Under the pieces are notes generated by a model. It was not told the DNA's origin. It searched no databases and worked only from the letters and a program-made list of their open reading frames with translations. Shown in pieces: positions 1 to 10,000 of a stretch of 64,000 nt of DNA. How positions within the stretch are numbered: position 1 is the stretch's first letter; each line of letters opens with the position of its first letter. Location: NCBI GenBank assembly GCA_900315565.1, contig OMZS01000012.1:1-64000 (forward strand), read 5' to 3'. The position numbers and the translations under genes are program-made. The stretch comes from an uncultured Prevotellaceae bacterium (GTDB taxonomy: Bacteria > Bacteroidota > Bacteroidia > Bacteroidales > Bacteroidaceae).

Positions 1-25
1 AGGAAGAACTGGTATTTCTCTTCAT
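1..25 (-). CDS. possible start of a leftward gene cut by the window edge
   Basis: A reverse-strand ATG at 25 opens a frame reading MKRNTSSS up to the window edge. About 60 bases upstream of it (89-96) lies a reverse-strand TAACTTTG, which fits the Bacteroidota -7 element. Eight codons say nothing about function, so this is only a suggestion that a leftward gene begins here, divergent from the glycyl-tRNA synthetase gene. Confidence 0.3.
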
Positions 26-100
26 CTTTTCTCAATTTTTTGAACGTTAAATTATTTAAGAGTTCGTAAGGACACTCTTTTCAGACTGCAAAGTTAAAGT

Positions 101-480
101 AGGGGAGGGGTGGCCGTAGGCCGGGGTGGGGTCTGTAACTTATCTCACGCAGAGGCGCAGAGGAAACCTACCCCGGCCCTCCCCGAAGGGAGGGAGAATG
201 CACGCAGAGAGATAATCTCACACAGAGGAACGGAGGGAACAGAGGGAGCGGCCCTTGGCCACAAAGAGGGAAACGGAGGAAACAGAGAGCGACCTATGGT
301 CGCTGACTCCCTAAACTCTAAAAGACTTCTACAACTCAAAAGAACTCATTGGCTCAAAAAAACTCTAAACCCTCTTAAACACCTCCGCGCCTCTGCGTGA
401 GACAATTCCTCCCTTGGGAGGACTGGGGTAGGTTCCTCTGCTCCCTCTGTTCTTCTGTGTGAGAATATTCCCTCTCGACT
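101..480. repeat. nested inverted-repeat region between divergent genes
   Basis: This gene-free stretch is built of GC-rich and CAGAGG-type repeats. 101-140 resembles one end of the GC-rich element described at 15708 and 49781. TCTCACGCAGAGGCGCAGAG at 143-162 pairs with its near inverted copy at 382-402, and TCTCACACAGAGGAAC near 228 pairs with the arm at about 445-465. Relatives of the second family occur at 33468-33561 and near 50010. Apparent reading frames here are translated repeats and carry no recognisable domain. Function unknown; nested hairpins or a decayed miniature element are both possible. Confidence 0.6.
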
Positions 481-543
481 CGGCCATTCAAGCAAGCTTG
501 ATGGCTCTCACTGCTCCATCAGTTCGAAAAAACTCAAAATTCT

Positions 544-575
544 TTTGGTTTTTTCCTCACTTAATCGTACCTTTG
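544..575 (+). promoter_or_regulatory. promoter of glyS
   Basis: TTTG at 544-547 and TACCTTTG at 568-575 are separated by 20 bp, matching the Bacteroidota -33/-7 consensus. The initiation codon of the synthetase follows 31 bases after the -7 element. Confidence 0.75.
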
Positions 576-606
576 CAACCAAATTTGCAAATTAGGAATT
601 ATAATC

Positions 607-2145
607 ATGGCACAAGAAGACGTTTTCAAAAAGATTGTGAGCCATTGCAAGGAGTATGGCTTTGTGTTTCCAAGTAGTGAGATTTACGACGGTCTCGGCG
701 CAGTGTATGACTACGGTCAGAACGGCGTGGAGCTGAAAAACAATATTAAAGAGTATTGGTGGAAGTCGATGGTGCTGCTCCACGAGAACATCGTGGGTAT
801 TGACTCGGCCATCTTCATGCATCCCACCATCTGGAAGGCCAGCGGCCACGTGGATGCGTTTAATGACCCGCTCATCGACAACCGCGACTCGAAAAAACGC
901 TATCGCGCCGACGTGCTTATCGAGGAGCAGATAGCCAAATACGACGACAAGATTCAGAAAGAGGTAGATAAAGCTCGCAAACGCTTCAAGGAGGCTTTCA
1001 ACGAGGAGCAGTATCTGGCCACCAGCCCGCGTGTGTTGGAATTGCGCGAGAAACGCGACGCGCTTCACACCCGCTATGCTGCCGCTATGCAGGGTCCCGA
1101 CCTTGACGAGCTGAAGCAGATTATCCTCGACGAGGAGATTGTCTGCCCCATCAGCGGCACCCGCAACTGGACCGACGTGCGCCAGTTCAACCTGATGTTC
1201 TCCACCGAGATGGGCTCGACTGCCGACGGTTCGATGAAGATTTATCTGCGCCCGGAAACGGCTCAGGGTATCTTCGTGAACTACCTGAACGTGCAGAAGA
1301 CCGGCCGCATGAAGATTCCTTTTGGCATTGCGCAGATTGGTAAGGCCTTCCGCAACGAGATTGTGGCCCGTCAGTTCATTTTCCGCATGCGCGAGTTTGA
1401 GCAGATGGAGATGCAGTTCTTCGTGAAGCCTGGCACTGAGCTTGATTGGTTCCCCAAGTGGAAGGAAACGCGCATGAGGTGGCACCAGGCACTGGGATTC
1501 GGCGCAGAGAACTACCGTTTCCACGACCACGACAAGCTGGCCCACTATGCCAACGCCGCCACTGATATCGAGTTCCGTATGCCCTTCGGTTTCAAGGAGG
1601 TGGAGGGAATCCACAGCCGCACCAACTTCGACTTGTCGCAGCACGAGAAATATTCTGGAAAGAACATCAAATACTTCGATCCGCAGGAGAACGTCAACTA
1701 TACGCCTTACGTCATTGAGACATCCATTGGTGTTGACCGTATGTTCCTCAGCGTCATCTGCCACAGCTATACCGAGGAGCAGCTCGAAGGTGGTGAGACC
1801 CGCGTGGTGCTGAAGTTGCCTGCAGCCCTGGCACCAGTCAAACTGGCTGTCATGCCGCTGGTCAGAAAAGACGGCCTGCCCGAGAAAGCCCGCGAAATCA
1901 TCAACGACCTGCGATTCCACTTCAACTGTCAGTACGACGAGAAAGACTCTATCGGCAAGCGCTATCGCCGTCAGGACGCCATCGGTACGCCTTACTGCGT
2001 AACCGTTGACCACGACTCGCTCAGCGACGGTAAGGTGACACTACGTTTCCGCGACACCATGGAGCAGGAGCGCGTCAACATCAGCGACCTGGCCAGCATC
2101 ATCGAGGACAAGGTGAGCATTGCAAGCCTGCTGAAAAAACTGTAA
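607..2145 (+). CDS. glyS: glycine--tRNA ligase
   Basis: This 512-residue protein is the single-chain (alpha2) glycyl-tRNA synthetase, which charges tRNA-Gly with glycine in the cytoplasm. The N-terminus has the family signature GFVFPSSEIYDGLGAVYDYG at about residues 18-37, the class II motif 2 arginine lies in AFRNEIVARQ (about 249), the motif 3-like segment TSIGVDRMFL (about 377) follows, and the C-terminal 110 residues form the anticodon-binding domain (LAPVKLAVMPL onward). Length and domain order are normal for the family. It has its own promoter at 544-575 and sits 17 bases upstream of an FKBP lipoprotein gene that may be cotranscribed. Identification is secure from sequence motifs. Confidence 0.97.
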   Translation: MAQEDVFKKIVSHCKEYGFVFPSSEIYDGLGAVYDYGQNGVELKNNIKEYWWKSMVLLHENIVGIDSAIFMHPTIWKASGHVDAFNDPLIDNRDSKKRYRADVLIEEQIAKYDDKIQKEVDKARKRFKEAFNEEQYLATSPRVLELREKRDALHTRYAAAMQGPDLDELKQIILDEEIVCPISGTRNWTDVRQFNLMFSTEMGSTADGSMKIYLRPETAQGIFVNYLNVQKTGRMKIPFGIAQIGKAFRNEIVARQFIFRMREFEQMEMQFFVKPGTELDWFPKWKETRMRWHQALGFGAENYRFHDHDKLAHYANAATDIEFRMPFGFKEVEGIHSRTNFDLSQHEKYSGKNIKYFDPQENVNYTPYVIETSIGVDRMFLSVICHSYTEEQLEGGETRVVLKLPAALAPVKLAVMPLVRKDGLPEKAREIINDLRFHFNCQYDEKDSIGKRYRRQDAIGTPYCVTVDHDSLSDGKVTLRFRDTMEQERVNISDLASIIEDKVSIASLLKKL

Positions 2146-2162
2146 GAACCCGAAATAGCCCC

Positions 2163-2807
2163 ATGATGAAGAATCAAACTCTTGCAGCTCTGTTGTTGCT
2201 CGTGGCGATGCTTGTTGTAGCATGTAGCGAGACCGACGAAACGGGTCAGAACAACGAGTATGCCGACTGGCAACCGAAAAACGAAACCTACTGGAACACG
2301 CTCTACAGTAATGCTCAGCAGCGTGTTTCGGCGGGTGACCACAGCTGGCGAATTATTCACACATGGTCGAAAAACGAAACGGCATCGCTCAAGAACACCG
2401 ACTACATTGTGGTGAAAGTAATCAGCGAGGGCAGCGGAACCGAAACACCATTCTACACCGACTCTGTGCGCATTCATTACACGGGGCGGCTGATTCCGTC
2501 GGCCAGCTACCCGCAGGGCTATCAGTTCGACACATCCTTGACCGGCTCTTACGACTCCAGCATTCCTTACAAGGCTGCAGCTGCCGGGTTTGTCGATGGT
2601 GTCACCACCGCCATCACCAATATGCATGTAGGCGACCGGTGGGAAGTGTATATGCCTTATCAGCTGGGTTATGGCACCACCGAACGTTCGGGCATTCCTG
2701 CCTATAGTACCCTCATTTTCGATATTACCCTCGCTGCCTTCTATCATCCGGGGACGCTGGTGCCCGAATGGAAGGCTAAGGAGGCTTTTTTTAGCGACGA
2801 TTGGTGA
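2163..2807 (+). CDS. FKBP-type peptidyl-prolyl cis-trans isomerase lipoprotein
   Basis: The 214-residue protein begins with a lipoprotein signal (hydrophobic stretch then LVVAC, Cys at residue 21), so it should be anchored in a membrane facing the periplasm. Residues about 95-205 form an FKBP domain: VRIHYTGRL, a QFDTS strand, GFVDGVTTAITNMHVGDRW and the active-site edge PYQLGYG followed by IPAYSTLIFDI. Such enzymes isomerise X-Pro bonds and help envelope proteins fold. Two adjacent ATGs (2163 and 2166) are equally possible starts. It lies 17 bases after glyS and probably shares its transcript. The partner substrates are unknown. Confidence 0.88.
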   Translation: MMKNQTLAALLLLVAMLVVACSETDETGQNNEYADWQPKNETYWNTLYSNAQQRVSAGDHSWRIIHTWSKNETASLKNTDYIVVKVISEGSGTETPFYTDSVRIHYTGRLIPSASYPQGYQFDTSLTGSYDSSIPYKAAAAGFVDGVTTAITNMHVGDRWEVYMPYQLGYGTTERSGIPAYSTLIFDITLAAFYHPGTLVPEWKAKEAFFSDDW

Positions 2808-2867
2808 TTTTTCTCTTGATTTAAGTCAAGAAAACTGGCACTTTTCGTTAAAAATGTGGTATAATCC

Positions 2868-2898
2868 ATTGCTGTGTGCGAAAACAGTTATATCTTTG
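2868..2898 (+). promoter_or_regulatory. candidate promoter of a short transcript
   Basis: ATTG at 2868-2871, 19 bases, then TATCTTTG at 2891-2898. The -33 part matches only three of four bases; the -7 part is perfect. It points into a 370-base stretch without a normal gene that ends in a strong hairpin terminator at 3266. Confidence 0.5.
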
Positions 2899-2947
2899 CA
2901 TTGTAAAAAACAGAAAAATGAGGAGAATACTATAGAGGTATTAGTAA

Positions 2948-3013
2948 ATGATTAAGGTAAAGAGAAAGATTGTTAGTAAAAAAATGAGAGAATCAGTAGG
3001 TAGTGAGTATTAA
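2948..3013 (+). CDS. possible 21-residue basic micro-ORF
   Basis: An ATG at 2948 opens a frame of 21 codons rich in Lys and Arg (begins MIKVKRKIVSKK). GAGG lies about ten bases upstream. A near copy of its DNA (ATTAAGGTA..GAAAGATTGTT) recurs about 58 bases downstream, outside the frame, so the sequence may matter as RNA rather than peptide. I do not recognise it. Confidence 0.25.
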   Translation: MIKVKRKIVSKKMRESVGSEY

Positions 3014-3119
3014 GGTAGAAAGAAAAAGATTGTTGGAAGGGATAACATGATGCCCGCGAGGGGCGGAAACAATAACTAGACAAAATAGGATATTAAAAAT
3101 ATATAGAAAGGTAAAAAAG

Positions 3120-3206
3120 ATGAGTACAGGAATGGTATTAGCTCTGTTTGCAGCTCTGACTGCAGCAGGAATGATGTTCGATAAGTCGGCCCGGCAAGGA
3201 AAATAA
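3120..3206 (+). CDS. possible 28-residue hydrophobic micro-protein
   Basis: The frame starts ATG AGT at 3120 with AGAAAGG about eight bases upstream and ends TAA at 3204. The peptide starts MSTGMVLALFAALTAAGMMF and ends in a charged tail, DKSARQGK, so it could be a single short membrane helix. It lies in the middle of an apparent transcription unit (promoter 2868-2898, terminator 3266-3301) that holds nothing longer. I recognise no family. Coding is plausible but not proven. Confidence 0.4.
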   Translation: MSTGMVLALFAALTAAGMMFDKSARQGK

Positions 3207-3265
3207 AGCCTTTGGCTGCAGAACAGATAAAAAGAGAAAGTTTCAGAAATAACGTGAATAGACCA

Positions 3266-3301
3266 AAGACGGTTGCCAGCGATTGGCGACCGTCTTTTTT
3301 T
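3266..3301 (+). terminator. intrinsic terminator of the micro-ORF unit
   Basis: A 13-bp stem, AAGACGGTTGCCA (3266-3278) against TGGCGACCGTCTT (3284-3296) with one G-T pair, has a five-base loop and is followed by an uninterrupted T run. This is a textbook rho-independent terminator with no annotated gene directly before it. Confidence 0.85.
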
Positions 3302-3429
3302 GCTATAAACGTCTTTGCATAACCGTGGCGATGCGGAATAGACGAATGTGAATGCCGCCGTGTTTCGTCGATAAAAAAAGGTGGAAAAAAGAGTTTTTAG
3401 GGGTGAAAATGGAAAAATGAGTTGTAAAA

Positions 3430-3461
3430 TTTGCATATTTGGTGAATAATATCTATTTTTG
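3430..3461 (+). promoter_or_regulatory. promoter of the first M6 protease gene
   Basis: TTTG at 3430-3433 and TATTTTTG at 3454-3461 are 20 bp apart. The start codon of the protease lies 52 bases further on. Confidence 0.7.
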
Positions 3462-3513
3462 TGCCCAATATTAAAATCATTTCTTAAGAAATACTGCCTT
3501 TTTTACAAAATTA

Positions 3514-5319
3514 ATGAAGAAACTTTACGTTACCATGATGCTGTCATTAGTGGCGGCTGTGGTTTTTGCCGTACCCGCTCTGCGCGGGCAGTGGAAACTC
3601 ATCAAACTTACTGATGGAACCCAAGTAAAAGCTCAACTTGTTGGAGACGAACACGGTCATTTCTGGAAGGCTGCTGATGGACGGGCCTTTCAGGAAGATG
3701 CCCTTACGGGCGCATTCGTCCAAGTTGATAAAGAGGCCCTTCTGAAAAATGCCCGCCAGCATCGAGCTGCAGCCAACAAGAAAAGGTCAGAGCGCAGACG
3801 CGTCATTGCTCAGCCTTCAGAACCCATCGTGGGAAAAAAGAAAGGACTGTTGCTGCTCGTGCAGTTCAAGGGCGAGACCTTTGAGGCTAAAGATTTAACC
3901 CACACTATGTACACCGAAATGATGAACAAGGTGGGCTACAATGGCACTGCTGGTTTTGACAAGAGTATCTATTACGACGGCTCCGTTCACGACTACTTCT
4001 TAGCTGTGAGTGAGGAACAGCTCGATCTCGAATTCGACGTTTTTGGCCCCATCCAGCTCAAGAACGAAAGCCAATACTATGGTCAGAACGTTGGCGGAAT
4101 GAAGGCCAACGATAAGGCCCCCGAGGAGATGGTCAAGGAGGCTTGCGATGCTGTTGACGACCAGGTGAACTTCGCCGACTACGACTGGGATGGTGACGGA
4201 GAGGTTGATCAGGTGGTCCTCATCTACAGCGGACTGGGTGAGAACGCCGGAGGCCAGGCCAGCACGGTCTGGGCCCACGAATACTGGATTTCCTATACGC
4301 CGCTTAATAACTACAAGCCGCTGGAGTACGACGGAATGAAGATTGACACCTACGCCTGTAGCCCCGAAAAAACAGGTTATCAGCCTGGCGACGGTCACAT
4401 CTATGTGTTCCCCGCCGGCATCGGTGTGCTCTGCCATGAGTTCAGCCACTGTCTCGGTTTGCCCGACATGTATGATACGGGTGGCGACAACTACGGATTC
4501 AATACCTACAGTGTGATGGGTGATGGCGAATACAACGGATTTGATTTGCCGGGTTATAATCCCTGCGAATACACCGCCTATGAGCGTATGTACGTAGGTT
4601 GGCGACAGCCCATTGAACTCACCGATGACATAGAGGTGAGCGACATGAAACCCATTGCCAAAGGAGGTGAAACCTACATCTACTACAATGATAACGATCC
4701 CAATGAGTATTTCCTGCTCGAAAACCGTCAGCATGCTTTGAACGTTGCCCAGTCATACGAACAGCTCTACGAATTAGCTGGCCACTTCGACTGTGCGCTC
4801 GAAGGTAACGGACTGCTCATTACCCATGTTGACTTCGACCAGGAAATCTGGGAGAACAACTATGTTAACACTACAAACGACCCCTTCGACATCGGCCTTT
4901 TGACCGATCACCAGCGTTGCGCACTCGTGGCTGCCGACGACTCTTACAACTGTTATAATGCCATCTCTGGCGACTACGACTACGACGACATCGACGGTGA
5001 CTGCTTCCCATATTATAATAATGTGGGTGTGCTCGTTAGGAATTCTTTTGAGGATGGAACAGCCGGTGCCAAATGGTACAACGCCAACAGCCAGGGTGAC
5101 TTCAAACTGCATGCCGCCATCACCGACATCACGCAGAACGATGATCTCACCATCAGCTTCAAGTTCACCAAAGAGAAGGTAGAGAACGGCATTAAGAACG
5201 TTAACCGAGAAACAACCACCAATAACCAATACTACACCATCGACGGCAAACGCATGAACGCACGGCCAACAGCAAAGGGTATTTATGTGCGTGGTGGCAA
5301 AAAGTTTGTGGTGAAGTAA
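3514..5319 (+). CDS. secreted M6-family metalloprotease with type IX-like tail
   Basis: This 601-residue protein has a Sec signal peptide (MKKLYVTMMLSLVAAVVFA), a charged pro-region up to about residue 100, and an M6 (immune inhibitor A-like) zinc protease domain. The zinc site is HEFSHCLGLPD at about residue 309, an HExxHxxGxxD motif, followed by the Met-turn-like YSVMGDGEYNG. A calcium-type DYDWDGDGEVD loop lies near residue 225. The last 30 residues, ending GKKFVVK after a short YTIDGKR strand, resemble the Bacteroidota C-terminal sorting signal, so export by the type IX system to the cell surface or medium is likely. A paralogue of similar layout is encoded at 40917-43208. It has its own promoter and is followed after 64 bases by another secreted protein gene. 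Confidence 0.88.
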   Translation: MKKLYVTMMLSLVAAVVFAVPALRGQWKLIKLTDGTQVKAQLVGDEHGHFWKAADGRAFQEDALTGAFVQVDKEALLKNARQHRAAANKKRSERRRVIAQPSEPIVGKKKGLLLLVQFKGETFEAKDLTHTMYTEMMNKVGYNGTAGFDKSIYYDGSVHDYFLAVSEEQLDLEFDVFGPIQLKNESQYYGQNVGGMKANDKAPEEMVKEACDAVDDQVNFADYDWDGDGEVDQVVLIYSGLGENAGGQASTVWAHEYWISYTPLNNYKPLEYDGMKIDTYACSPEKTGYQPGDGHIYVFPAGIGVLCHEFSHCLGLPDMYDTGGDNYGFNTYSVMGDGEYNGFDLPGYNPCEYTAYERMYVGWRQPIELTDDIEVSDMKPIAKGGETYIYYNDNDPNEYFLLENRQHALNVAQSYEQLYELAGHFDCALEGNGLLITHVDFDQEIWENNYVNTTNDPFDIGLLTDHQRCALVAADDSYNCYNAISGDYDYDDIDGDCFPYYNNVGVLVRNSFEDGTAGAKWYNANSQGDFKLHAAITDITQNDDLTISFKFTKEKVENGIKNVNRETTTNNQYYTIDGKRMNARPTAKGIYVRGGKKFVVK

Positions 5320-5383
5320 TACTTACCCTTCAATCGAGAATAACAAAAAACAATAATAATCATTTTCTAAAAACAAAACAATT

Positions 5384-6844
5384 ATGAAGAAGAATTTACA
5401 ATTCGTACTGCTGGCTTTGGCAGCTCTGTTCTGCATGCCCGCTAACGCACAGGAAGTCAAATTCAACGGTGTGGCCCAGCTCTGCCGCACTGACGACAGC
5501 GACGACCTGACCGCTTTGAGCAAATACGTGGGATGGTATGCCGACTATGATAATGGCGAGGGAGAGGCAAAGGGAAAAACCATATTCCTTTCTGCACAGG
5601 GTATCTATTCCATGACATGGAACGGCAGCTCGCTGACGACACCTGTTCACGTGCCCAATATGAAAGTGTCTGATATCAAGAGCGGCAGCGAATGGAATTA
5701 TGAAAATGCCAAAAGAGCCAGCAATTGGAATCTGATGTATGGCAATTCGGGCTCTGTCTATATCGATGGCAAGTTGGTGACCATCATGTCGCGCGACGAG
5801 TCTTCAACCGAGGATGGCGAGCTGTTTAATCTCCGCTGGTGGGATGCCGAAAACGGTGATCTGCTTTATCAGCAGACAGGCAGCAAGGCCCTCAATGTGG
5901 AGAATGCCGGCCTTTCCTACAATCCCATTGATGGCAAAGTTTATGGCCTGTTCTATCTCACAGAGGCCCAACTGCCCGACGAGATTACTGGGGACGAAGA
6001 GTACTTCGAGAGCGAAGCCGACCCCTATCAGGAGTCAAGCGGCACCGATGCTGGCTATTGCCTCTGCTCCATTGACCTCAAGACCATGGAGATTACTCCC
6101 ATCACTCCGGGTCTCTACTACTTTAACTTCGTAGCTTTCGCCATCAACTCTGAGGGCCGTGCTTTTGGTATCACCAGCGGCGGTTCTAGCGGATATATCG
6201 GTGATGACGGCAAGCAGTACAACATGGACGACCAGCTGTCAGGCGCTCAGGTGTATGAGTTCGACCTCGAGACGGGCATGTATTATGCTCAGGCCAATCC
6301 CACAGAAGACGAGAACGGCGAAATCAGTATCGACTATACTCCATGCTTCAAGGACGGCTCCCCCATCCCTGCCACAGGCTTCAGCTCACAGTATCGCAGG
6401 CAGAGTGCTTGCTTCGCTGCAAGCGACCCCACCACTCTTTATTGGAACGGCTACTACAATAGTGGTAAGGGCATCAATGACTGGGGATCATGGGGATCAC
6501 TGCCAGACAAAGAGTGGCGCACCAATGGTAAGTTCGATACATGTCTCTATGGTATCGACATTACAACGGGCGAATGCACACGTCTGGCAAAAATCAAGAA
6601 CCGCTTCACCTTCTCTTGCCTTTGGGCTGACGGTGATGACAACAGCGACGGCTGTGGTCTCGACATCGTTCCCGATGAGGCTGGCATCGTTGACCCCGTT
6701 ACTGACGGCATCAGCAGCACTTCTGTTAAGACTGCCACAAATGCTGAGATTTTCAGCATCAGCGGTCAGCGTACCAATGGCATGCAGCGTGGCATCAACA
6801 TCGTGAAGAACGGCAGCCGCATTCAGAAAGTGGTTAAGAAATAA
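5384..6844 (+). CDS. secreted protein of unknown function with type IX-like tail
   Basis: The 486-residue product has a clear signal peptide cut after PANAQ and no membrane helix. Its body alternates short strands with phrases such as GLSYNPIDGKVYGLFY, CSIDLKTMEITPI and YEFDLETGMY, a pattern seen in beta-propeller-like surface proteins; I cannot name a family. The C-terminus (IFSISGQR..GINIVKNGSRIQKVVKK) looks like a type IX sorting domain. It lies 64 bases after the M6 protease gene with no obvious promoter between, so the two may be cotranscribed, and it is followed by a strong terminator. A structural or binding role at the surface is inferred only. Confidence 0.75.
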   Translation: MKKNLQFVLLALAALFCMPANAQEVKFNGVAQLCRTDDSDDLTALSKYVGWYADYDNGEGEAKGKTIFLSAQGIYSMTWNGSSLTTPVHVPNMKVSDIKSGSEWNYENAKRASNWNLMYGNSGSVYIDGKLVTIMSRDESSTEDGELFNLRWWDAENGDLLYQQTGSKALNVENAGLSYNPIDGKVYGLFYLTEAQLPDEITGDEEYFESEADPYQESSGTDAGYCLCSIDLKTMEITPITPGLYYFNFVAFAINSEGRAFGITSGGSSGYIGDDGKQYNMDDQLSGAQVYEFDLETGMYYAQANPTEDENGEISIDYTPCFKDGSPIPATGFSSQYRRQSACFAASDPTTLYWNGYYNSGKGINDWGSWGSLPDKEWRTNGKFDTCLYGIDITTGECTRLAKIKNRFTFSCLWADGDDNSDGCGLDIVPDEAGIVDPVTDGISSTSVKTATNAEIFSISGQRTNGMQRGINIVKNGSRIQKVVKK

Positions 6845-6887
6845 CTAGAAAACAAAACCCCATATTTTGGAGTTCTTATTGCAATAC

Positions 6888-6946
6888 AAGCAAGACCTTA
6901 CTGACAGAACCAGATTCTGCTCAGCGAGGTCTTCTTGCTTCTTTTT
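6888..6946 (+). terminator. intrinsic terminator after the 5384 gene
   Basis: AAGCAAGACCT at 6888-6898 pairs with AGGTCTTCTTGCTT ending at 6940 (a small bulge in the right arm), enclosing a loop of about 28 bases that itself has a short TGA/TCA pairing. CTTTTTG follows. Confidence 0.7.
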
Positions 6947-7022
6947 GATCCTTTAACTACCCTAAAAGGAACTTTGAAAAAGAAATAAAAACAATAATAT
7001 CTAACAATTTAAAAACTAAAAC

Positions 7023-10000
7023 ATGAAAAAGATTAACTTAATCTTTGCGCTGTTACTCTCACTGATGGGGGTGACACAGATTAATGCTCAGACTGTTACG
7101 GAGTCTTTTGAGGATTGGTCATCCAGTGGCGTAGCCGACGGTTGGCTGTTGATTAACAATGCTACCTATGGAAATTCTTATTCCTATGATTATGTTGTTG
7201 GAAGCAGTGATTTTACCGCTAATACAGGTAATAATTGTCTTGGAAACAGTAGTCATTCTGCCGCTCAAGGAACAACAGATTCTCCGATGATTGTTACTCC
7301 GAAGATGACAGGCACACTTACCTTTAAGTTTAGAAAGTATAATTCGTCATCGTCAACGAAAGGTTATATTAATGTGTTTGAGTATGACGAAACTACAGGA
7401 GCTGCAACAGGTAGTTCAATTTGGACATGCCGCCCAAATTATACAAATGAAGCTACTTCAAAGTATCAGGATGCTTCTATCACTGTAGGTGATAGCCCCA
7501 AGCGTTATGCAATTTATCTTGCAAAGGTCAGTGTTGATGATTTTACATATACTCCCGCTGAAGAAGCTCAAGAAGGCCCTGCTCTGAAGGTAACAGGTGA
7601 CAACAATGGTACTTTGGATTTTGGCATGGTTAACCCTGGTACAACCAAACAGCTTACGTTGAAGAATCCTGGCACAGTGTCTATTTCCGTTGACATTACA
7701 ACAACAGGTGGTTTTTCTACCGATGCATCTAAGACAATTGCTGCTGGTGGTCAAGTGACTCTTGAAATTGCTGCTCCCGATGCAACAGCAACAGGTGCTG
7801 TTACTATTACTCCGAATCCTGCAGTTGAAGGTGTTGCTCCTGTAACTATAAGTCTGAGTGCTGTCATCAAGGATCCAAACAAGTTCTTCGAAGATTTTTC
7901 CGAAGGCAGTATGCCTGAAGGTTGGGAGAATGTTATGGTAGGTTCTTATGGAAGTGGTTGGACAATTAATGCTGAGGGCTATGCCTCACATAGCAATTCA
8001 GCCAGTAGCTATTATTTGGCAGCATTGACGACTCCACAGTTGTCTTTCACAGAGGGAGAATCCTTCTTCTTTGATGTGGCAAAATATGGAAGCACAACTT
8101 ATAACACAGTGCAAGTGAAATTGCAAAAGTCAACGGATGGTAGTACGTGGGAAGATGTTTACACTGTTCCTGCCAGCGATCTTGTTTATGGAGAGTGGAA
8201 AACGCAGAACGTAAGCATGCCTGCTGGCAAATATTATGTTCGTTTCTATGGTGGCTATGCTAATATTGACAACGTATATGGAGGTGAGCTTCCTATGGTT
8301 GCCAACATGAAAGTGACAGCCGAAGACCACAGTTTCGGAATGATTTCAGAAGAAGCCAGCACAACGTTTACAATAAAGAACACTGGTAAAGCTGAATTAA
8401 CAGGTATTCAGGTTTCTTCAGACAATACTGCATTCACTATCGAGGACGCTCCTACATCGCTTGCAGCTGGCGAAGAGGCTGTTGTAACTGTGAAGATGGG
8501 CGTTGACACAAAGGGTGCTCAGAACGGTGTGATTACCGTAAGTGCACCTGACCAGACCACAGCTACCATCAACGTTACAGGATATGCTGCTGACCCCGAT
8601 AAGCTGATGATTACTTTCGATGACAACAAGGTTCCTGAGAACTGGGAAAATACGGGCTGGACATTCTCTGGCGGTGCAGCTACAGGTTCTTACACTTCTT
8701 CTACTTCAAGCCGTAATTCAGAGATGATTACACCTGCCATCGAAGTTGGCGAAGGTGAGACCATGGCTATTGAAGCTAAGGGTAATGGCAGTTATGCAGT
8801 ACTCTATGTCTATACTTCTACAGACGATGGTGCAACATGGACAAAGGTGGGTGATTTCAACTCTTTGATGCGAGCCAACACTTCTGCTTACACCGTTGCA
8901 GTGCTGAGTGGTGTGGCTGCCGGGACTTACAGATTCAAATTCGAAGGCTATAGCGTAACTGTGAATGCTATTAATGGTTACCAGTACGACCAGAACGCTC
9001 CCGTGATGAGTTTGACTCCTGTTGAGGATGCTGCTTTCGGAACGGTTACTGCTGCTGTAAGTAAGACTTACACTGTTGCCAACGCAGGTACAGGTGAACT
9101 TACTGTCAATATCGCTTCTGATAACGAGGCTTTCGTTGTTGAACCTTCACAGCTTGTTGTGACAGATGAAGCTCAGACATTCACCGTTTCCTTTACCCCA
9201 ATTGAGGGCAACTATGGCAAGTTCAATGCTAATATCACTGTTACTCCTACCTATGATGAGTCGGCTGCCGTTACATTTGCTGCCTCAGCAACAGTGAAGA
9301 ACCCCAACGTTTGGGATGAGGACTTCGAGGAAGGTTCACTGCCCACAGGTTGGGATGCCAATAATTGGACGATTGGTACATTCTCAAGCTATGAAAACCA
9401 AACCCCGATGGCATTGGCCCCCAATAGCTCTACTGCAGGCACTTTGATTACCCCACCGTTAGAGGCTAAGGCTGGCGATGAGCTGACATGGGAAGCTTAT
9501 TTGAATTGGTATGACGAGGCTCTGATTGTTGAGTACTCGAGTGATGAGAAAGAAACATGGACACAGATTTATAATTACAAGACTCAGGATGATGCAGAAG
9601 CACCAAGTACAACACAAAGGAATTATACCAAGCCTATGTCGTTTACTGCTCCCGCTGACGGCATTTACTACCTGCGTTTTACTTCTACCTATCAGAATGG
9701 TGTTGACAACTTCAACGGCTTTAAGCTTGCTTCGAAGGAGCACGATGCTTTGATTTCTGGCCAGAACATTCCTGCTACTGGAAATCAGTATGTTGAATAC
9801 ACTGCTACTGTGACAGTGAAGGAATTGGCAGATAAGGAAGAGAACGTGAACGTTGAGTTCTACCTTGGCGAAGACATGGTAGGTGAAGCTTCTGGAACGC
9901 TTGATCCTAACGGAACGGAAACCTTTGAGGTGAAGTTCACTCCTACGGCTCCTTTCGAGGGTGAAGCCAGCTTTACTGTGACATTTGTCAGCGATGACGA

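Noticed and set aside
110-400. Forward and reverse frames in the first 480 bases
   Set aside because: They translate GC-rich and CAGAGG repeats and have no ribosome-binding site or domain.
592-2013. Long reverse-strand open frame of 473 codons across glyS
   Set aside because: It is the antisense shadow of a well-supported synthetase gene; its product has no domain and GC-skewed codon positions produce such frames throughout this DNA.
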